Assembly (NCBI GenBank): GCA_022837185.1
Contig: JALHJD010000151.1
Coordinates: forward strand, 1-7,167
DNA length: 7,167 nucleotides
Direction: 5' to 3'
From: Desulfobacteraceae bacterium
GTDB taxonomy: Bacteria > Desulfobacterota > Desulfobulbia > Desulfobulbales > Desulfobulbaceae
Part shown: one piece after another, positions 5,070 through 7,167 of the stretch
How positions within the stretch are numbered: the stretch's first letter is position 1
How the letters are laid out: each line of letters opens with the position of its first letter
Notes under the pieces: model-generated
Database searches by the model: none
Seen by the model: only the letters and a program-made list of their open reading frames with translations
What the model was told of the DNA's origin: nothing
Made by a program: the position numbers and the translations under genes

Positions 5070-6404
5070 ATGAAGAAATTTCTTTCAACAGCTGTGGCTC
5101 TGGGAGCAATCGCCGGGCTGGCAGCTACCGCTTCAGCCCTGGAGTTGAAGGTAACCGGCAGCTACCTCGTTGATGGCTACTACATCAACAGCGGCAACGG
5201 CGCGGCCGGCGGTGGCGGCGTCTATCCGTGGGACCTCCCGGGAATCGAGGACAACAACAGCGACGCCTGGTACTGGCATGAGTTCCGTATCAACCCGACC
5301 CTGATCGTCAACGACAAGATCCAGATGCGGGGCGACATCCGCATGATTGACTCGGACACCGTCTGGGGTGCGCAGGATGACCTGCAGCGCTTTGACGGCG
5401 GCAACCTCAGGATCGACAAGATCTGGCTGCTCTACGACTCGCCCATCGGCAAGTGGGAAATCGGCCGCCGTCCTGCCGGCGCCTGGATGGGTGACTTTGT
5501 CAACTCCGGAACCGCCGCCGACAGGATCATGCTGTGGGCCCCGGCCATGGACAATTTCAAGGCCTACGCCTTCCTGCAGAAATCCCTGGAAGTGGACGCC
5601 TATGAGTACTGGGCCGATGACGCCGACACCGACTACTACGAAGTGGCCGCCGGCTACGTGGTCGAAGGCATGCAGGCCTGGCTCGGCCTTGCCTGGAACC
5701 GCGACATGGGTCAGACCCTGGCCGTCGACGGCGCGGGCAACGAGTTCACCATCGATACGGACGACGCCGACTGGTGGCGTGTCAAGGGCTACGCTGATTT
5801 CAAGATCAACGACACCTTTGCCGTGGACGGTGAATTCGACTACAAGTGGGGCGACAAAAACGACGGCGCGGTTGACATCAACGGCTTTGCCGGCATTATC
5901 GGCGTGAACGGCAATTTCGGCGACCTGAGCGGCCGCCTGTTCTACGCCTACATCAGCGGCGAGGACGACGATCCGACCGAAGACACCGCCTATGACGTCT
6001 CCAAGGGTATGGGCGCCGACTTCGAGCCCCTCTACATCCTGACCGGCTATGAGGCCAACGTCCTCAACGGCGACCAGGGACCGACCTTCCTGGGCACCGC
6101 TGTTCGGACCTCCGGCGCGCACCTGGTCGCAGCAGTTGCCGACTTCAAGGCCTCTGAAGACCTGACCCTGCACGGCGGCATCGGCTGGGGCCAGGCTGCC
6201 GACACCGACTGGCTGCCCGGCGGAGTTGACGAAGACTACGGCTGGGAGTTCGACCTTGGCTTGGCGTACAAACTGTACGACAACCTGACCTACGAGCTGC
6301 ACTTCGGCTGGTGGGTGGTCGGCGACTTTGCCGAGATGGGCGCTGCCAACCTCGAGACCGAGGATATCTGGCTGCTCAGCCATCACCTCAGCATGAAGTT
6401 CTAA
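5070..6404 (+). CDS. Outer-membrane beta-barrel porin-like protein
   Basis: The 444-residue precursor has a classical Sec signal peptide: MKKF, a hydrophobic core (about 5-18) and a likely signal peptidase I site after ASA at residue 23. The mature chain of about 421 residues alternates polar and hydrophobic residues. It is rich in aromatic residues and Gly, has no Cys, and ends in HHLSMKF; a C-terminal Phe after an alternating strand is the usual barrel-assembly signal. It is strongly acidic: I count about 52 Asp by hand, many in loop-like runs such as EDDDPTED (about 307-314). General diffusion of ions or small solutes through the outer membrane is the likely role. It resembles the porin type found in deltaproteobacterial sulfate reducers, although I cannot name the family with certainty. 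Consensus-like promoter, GAGGAG site 7 nt before the ATG and an immediate intrinsic terminator point to high, monocistronic expression. A selective porin or a substrate-specific channel are the alternatives. Confidence 0.85.
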   Translation: MKKFLSTAVALGAIAGLAATASALELKVTGSYLVDGYYINSGNGAAGGGGVYPWDLPGIEDNNSDAWYWHEFRINPTLIVNDKIQMRGDIRMIDSDTVWGAQDDLQRFDGGNLRIDKIWLLYDSPIGKWEIGRRPAGAWMGDFVNSGTAADRIMLWAPAMDNFKAYAFLQKSLEVDAYEYWADDADTDYYEVAAGYVVEGMQAWLGLAWNRDMGQTLAVDGAGNEFTIDTDDADWWRVKGYADFKINDTFAVDGEFDYKWGDKNDGAVDINGFAGIIGVNGNFGDLSGRLFYAYISGEDDDPTEDTAYDVSKGMGADFEPLYILTGYEANVLNGDQGPTFLGTAVRTSGAHLVAAVADFKASEDLTLHGGIGWGQAADTDWLPGGVDEDYGWEFDLGLAYKLYDNLTYELHFGWWVVGDFAEMGAANLETEDIWLLSHHLSMKF

Positions 6405-6427
6405 TCTCCCTTGAGATAGACAACAGC

Positions 6428-6462
6428 AAAAACCCCTGCCGGCTTCCGGCAGGGGTTTTTTT
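6428..6462 (+). terminator. Rho-independent terminator of the porin gene
   Basis: A perfect 15-bp inverted repeat, 6428-6442 against 6446-6460 with a 3-nt loop, has the GC-rich core ACCCCTGCCGG and ends in a run of seven T (6456-6462). It starts 23 nt after the porin stop codon. The A-run on the left arm means it could also stop minus-strand transcription, although no minus-strand gene is seen to its right in this window. Confidence 0.95.
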
Positions 6463-6654
6463 GTCGTGCTTCGACCTTTTCCTTGCAAAAATCGCCTGAT
6501 ACATCTACTTATTTACCTGTTTTATTCCGCTTTCGGCGCGAGAGTCATGGACGAAAAAGCGGACCGCTCCAGGTGTCAAGGACCCGGTTGCTTGTGCCTT
6601 CGGCAACAAGAACGGCCGGAAAAAACTCCATCATCTTCAGTCCGGCAGGCAACC
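6463..6654. other. Spacer between porin terminator and acyltransferase, no convincing gene
   Basis: Several short frames cross this stretch, but none shows a recognisable domain. The frame continuous with the acyltransferase is open from 6415 and has an ATG at 6547. Its codons before about 6655 favour A or T at the third position (for example ACT CCA TCA TCT TCA), unlike the strongly G/C-ending codons afterwards, so it is probably untranslated leader. An imperfect hairpin lies at about 6590-6609: CTTG/CAAG outer and GCC/GGC inner pairs with small bulges. A TTGCAA at 6483 has no good -10 partner, so I call no promoter. Confidence 0.45.
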
Positions 6655-7167
6655 TTGGAATTTGAAGCCGCAACCCAGACCCGGAAGGAACTCACAGACG
6701 TCCTGGCGCAGTGTGTCCGCCGGCCGCACGGCAATGTCCATCACGGTCGGCTCTATATGCCGCCGGAATGCTTTGCCTCGCCGGACAGGGAGACCAATCT
6801 GTGCATCAGCCGTTTTTCCATCCTCGACTGCACCGGCTCCATCCATATCGGTCCCTGGTGCATGATCGGCGCACGCAGCCGGATCTACACCCATGACCAC
6901 CTGCACCAGGGCCGCCAGCCGCTGCTTGCTCAGCAGGAAGAGTACGGCGTGGTATGGCAGGATAAATATATCGGCCGCGACGTCTGGATCCATGAAAACG
7001 TCCTGGTCCTCTACCAGGTCACCGAAATACCCGACGGCGCGGTTATCGGCGCCGGCGCGGTCCTCACCAAAAATCCCGGCCCCTACGAGATCTGGGCCGG
7101 GGTGCCGGCACGGAAAATCCGGGACCGCCGGGAACTGACCCCGGACCAGATCCGGAAACTGGCCGGC
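6655..7167 (+). CDS. Left-handed beta-helix (hexapeptide-repeat) acyltransferase, C-terminus cut by the window edge
   Basis: This cytoplasmic enzyme of the LacA/NodL/WcaF-like superfamily moves an acyl group, usually acetyl from acetyl-CoA, to a sugar or other small acceptor. The acceptor is not readable. Numbering from the TTG at 6655, a helical N-terminal part (about 1-30) leads to hexapeptide turns: SIHIGPWCMIG (62-72), YIGRDVWIHENV (105-116) and IPDGAVIGAGAVLTK (125-139). The conserved tail follows: PGPYEIWAGVPARKI (141-155). THDH (79-82) holds the His expected to act as catalytic base. A gap of about 20 residues between the first turns and the rest is the usual protruding loop. TTG 6655 is preferred to ATG 6547 because codon third positions become GC-rich only from there and AGG lies 6 nt upstream. 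ATG 6547 would add a Cys-rich, unrelated-looking 36 residues. It follows the porin terminator, so it is probably transcribed separately. The product could modify lipopolysaccharide or capsule, but a metabolic role is equally possible. Confidence 0.85.
   Translation, partial: MEFEAATQTRKELTDVLAQCVRRPHGNVHHGRLYMPPECFASPDRETNLCISRFSILDCTGSIHIGPWCMIGARSRIYTHDHLHQGRQPLLAQQEEYGVVWQDKYIGRDVWIHENVLVLYQVTEIPDGAVIGAGAVLTKNPGPYEIWAGVPARKIRDRRELTPDQIRKLAG

Noticed and set aside
5133..6488. Minus-strand open frame of 451 codons opposite the porin
   Set aside because: It begins inside the porin terminator region, has no domain, and mirrors the porin's C-biased codons. The porin has a signal peptide, ribosome-binding site, promoter and terminator.
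6483..6511. Possible promoter for the acyltransferase (TTGCAA as -35)
   Set aside because: At allowed spacings the -10 position reads TACTTA or worse, with too few matches to TATAAT.
6637..6993. Minus-strand frame of 118 codons at the right end
   Set aside because: It is antisense to the hexapeptide-repeat acyltransferase, and its product has no recognisable feature.
1..7167. Mobile element, CRISPR, tRNA/rRNA, toxin-antitoxin or phage-defence cassette
   Set aside because: I looked for terminal inverted repeats, spaced direct repeats, cloverleaf-like sequences and small paired genes and saw none. The isolated DinG-like helicase has ordinary chromosomal features and no type IV CRISPR partners nearby.

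Overview
The window looks like chromosomal DNA of a GC-rich Gram-negative bacterium. A signal-peptide-bearing outer-membrane porin ending in Phe shows the outer membrane. The receiver-GAF-kinase architecture and the porin style suggest a sulfate-reducing or related Desulfobacterota (deltaproteobacterial) lineage; that placement is inference from style, not from a marker gene.

Layout, left to right. (1) The N-terminal two thirds of a DinG/Rad3-type, XPD-like ATP-dependent DNA helicase lies on the minus strand and runs off the left edge inside motif III. (2) A short divergent intergenic region holds a good sigma70-like promoter. It drives rightward a soluble, 622-residue histidine kinase built as receiver-GAF-HisKA-HATPase. 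(3) Convergent with the kinase, on the minus strand, is a 14-TM drug-efflux-type MFS transporter (DHA2, EmrB/QacA-like). (4) An AT-rich intergenic stretch of about 300 bp carries a near-consensus promoter, a leader of about 95 nt with TGTAC repeats and two small hairpins, and a strong ribosome-binding site. (5) These lead into a 444-residue outer-membrane porin, closed by a textbook intrinsic terminator. (6) After about 190 bp with no convincing gene, a left-handed beta-helix acyltransferase starts and runs off the right edge.

The genes do not form one operon. The helicase and kinase diverge, the kinase and transporter converge, the transporter and porin diverge, and the porin is monocistronic between its own promoter and terminator. 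Nothing ties them into one pathway: DNA repair, signalling, efflux, outer-membrane permeability and envelope or small-molecule acylation are each represented once. I see no mobile element, CRISPR array, tRNA or rRNA, toxin-antitoxin pair or defence cassette, and no strong candidate for a new multi-gene system.

The most interesting details are local. The kinase promoter is placed so that its transcript would begin at or next to the start codon. The kinase H-box has Asn where the family normally has an acidic residue. The porin leader has a phased TGTAC repeat with an embedded inverted repeat. The transporter has lost the conserved Asp of MFS motif A. The acyltransferase probably uses a TTG start.
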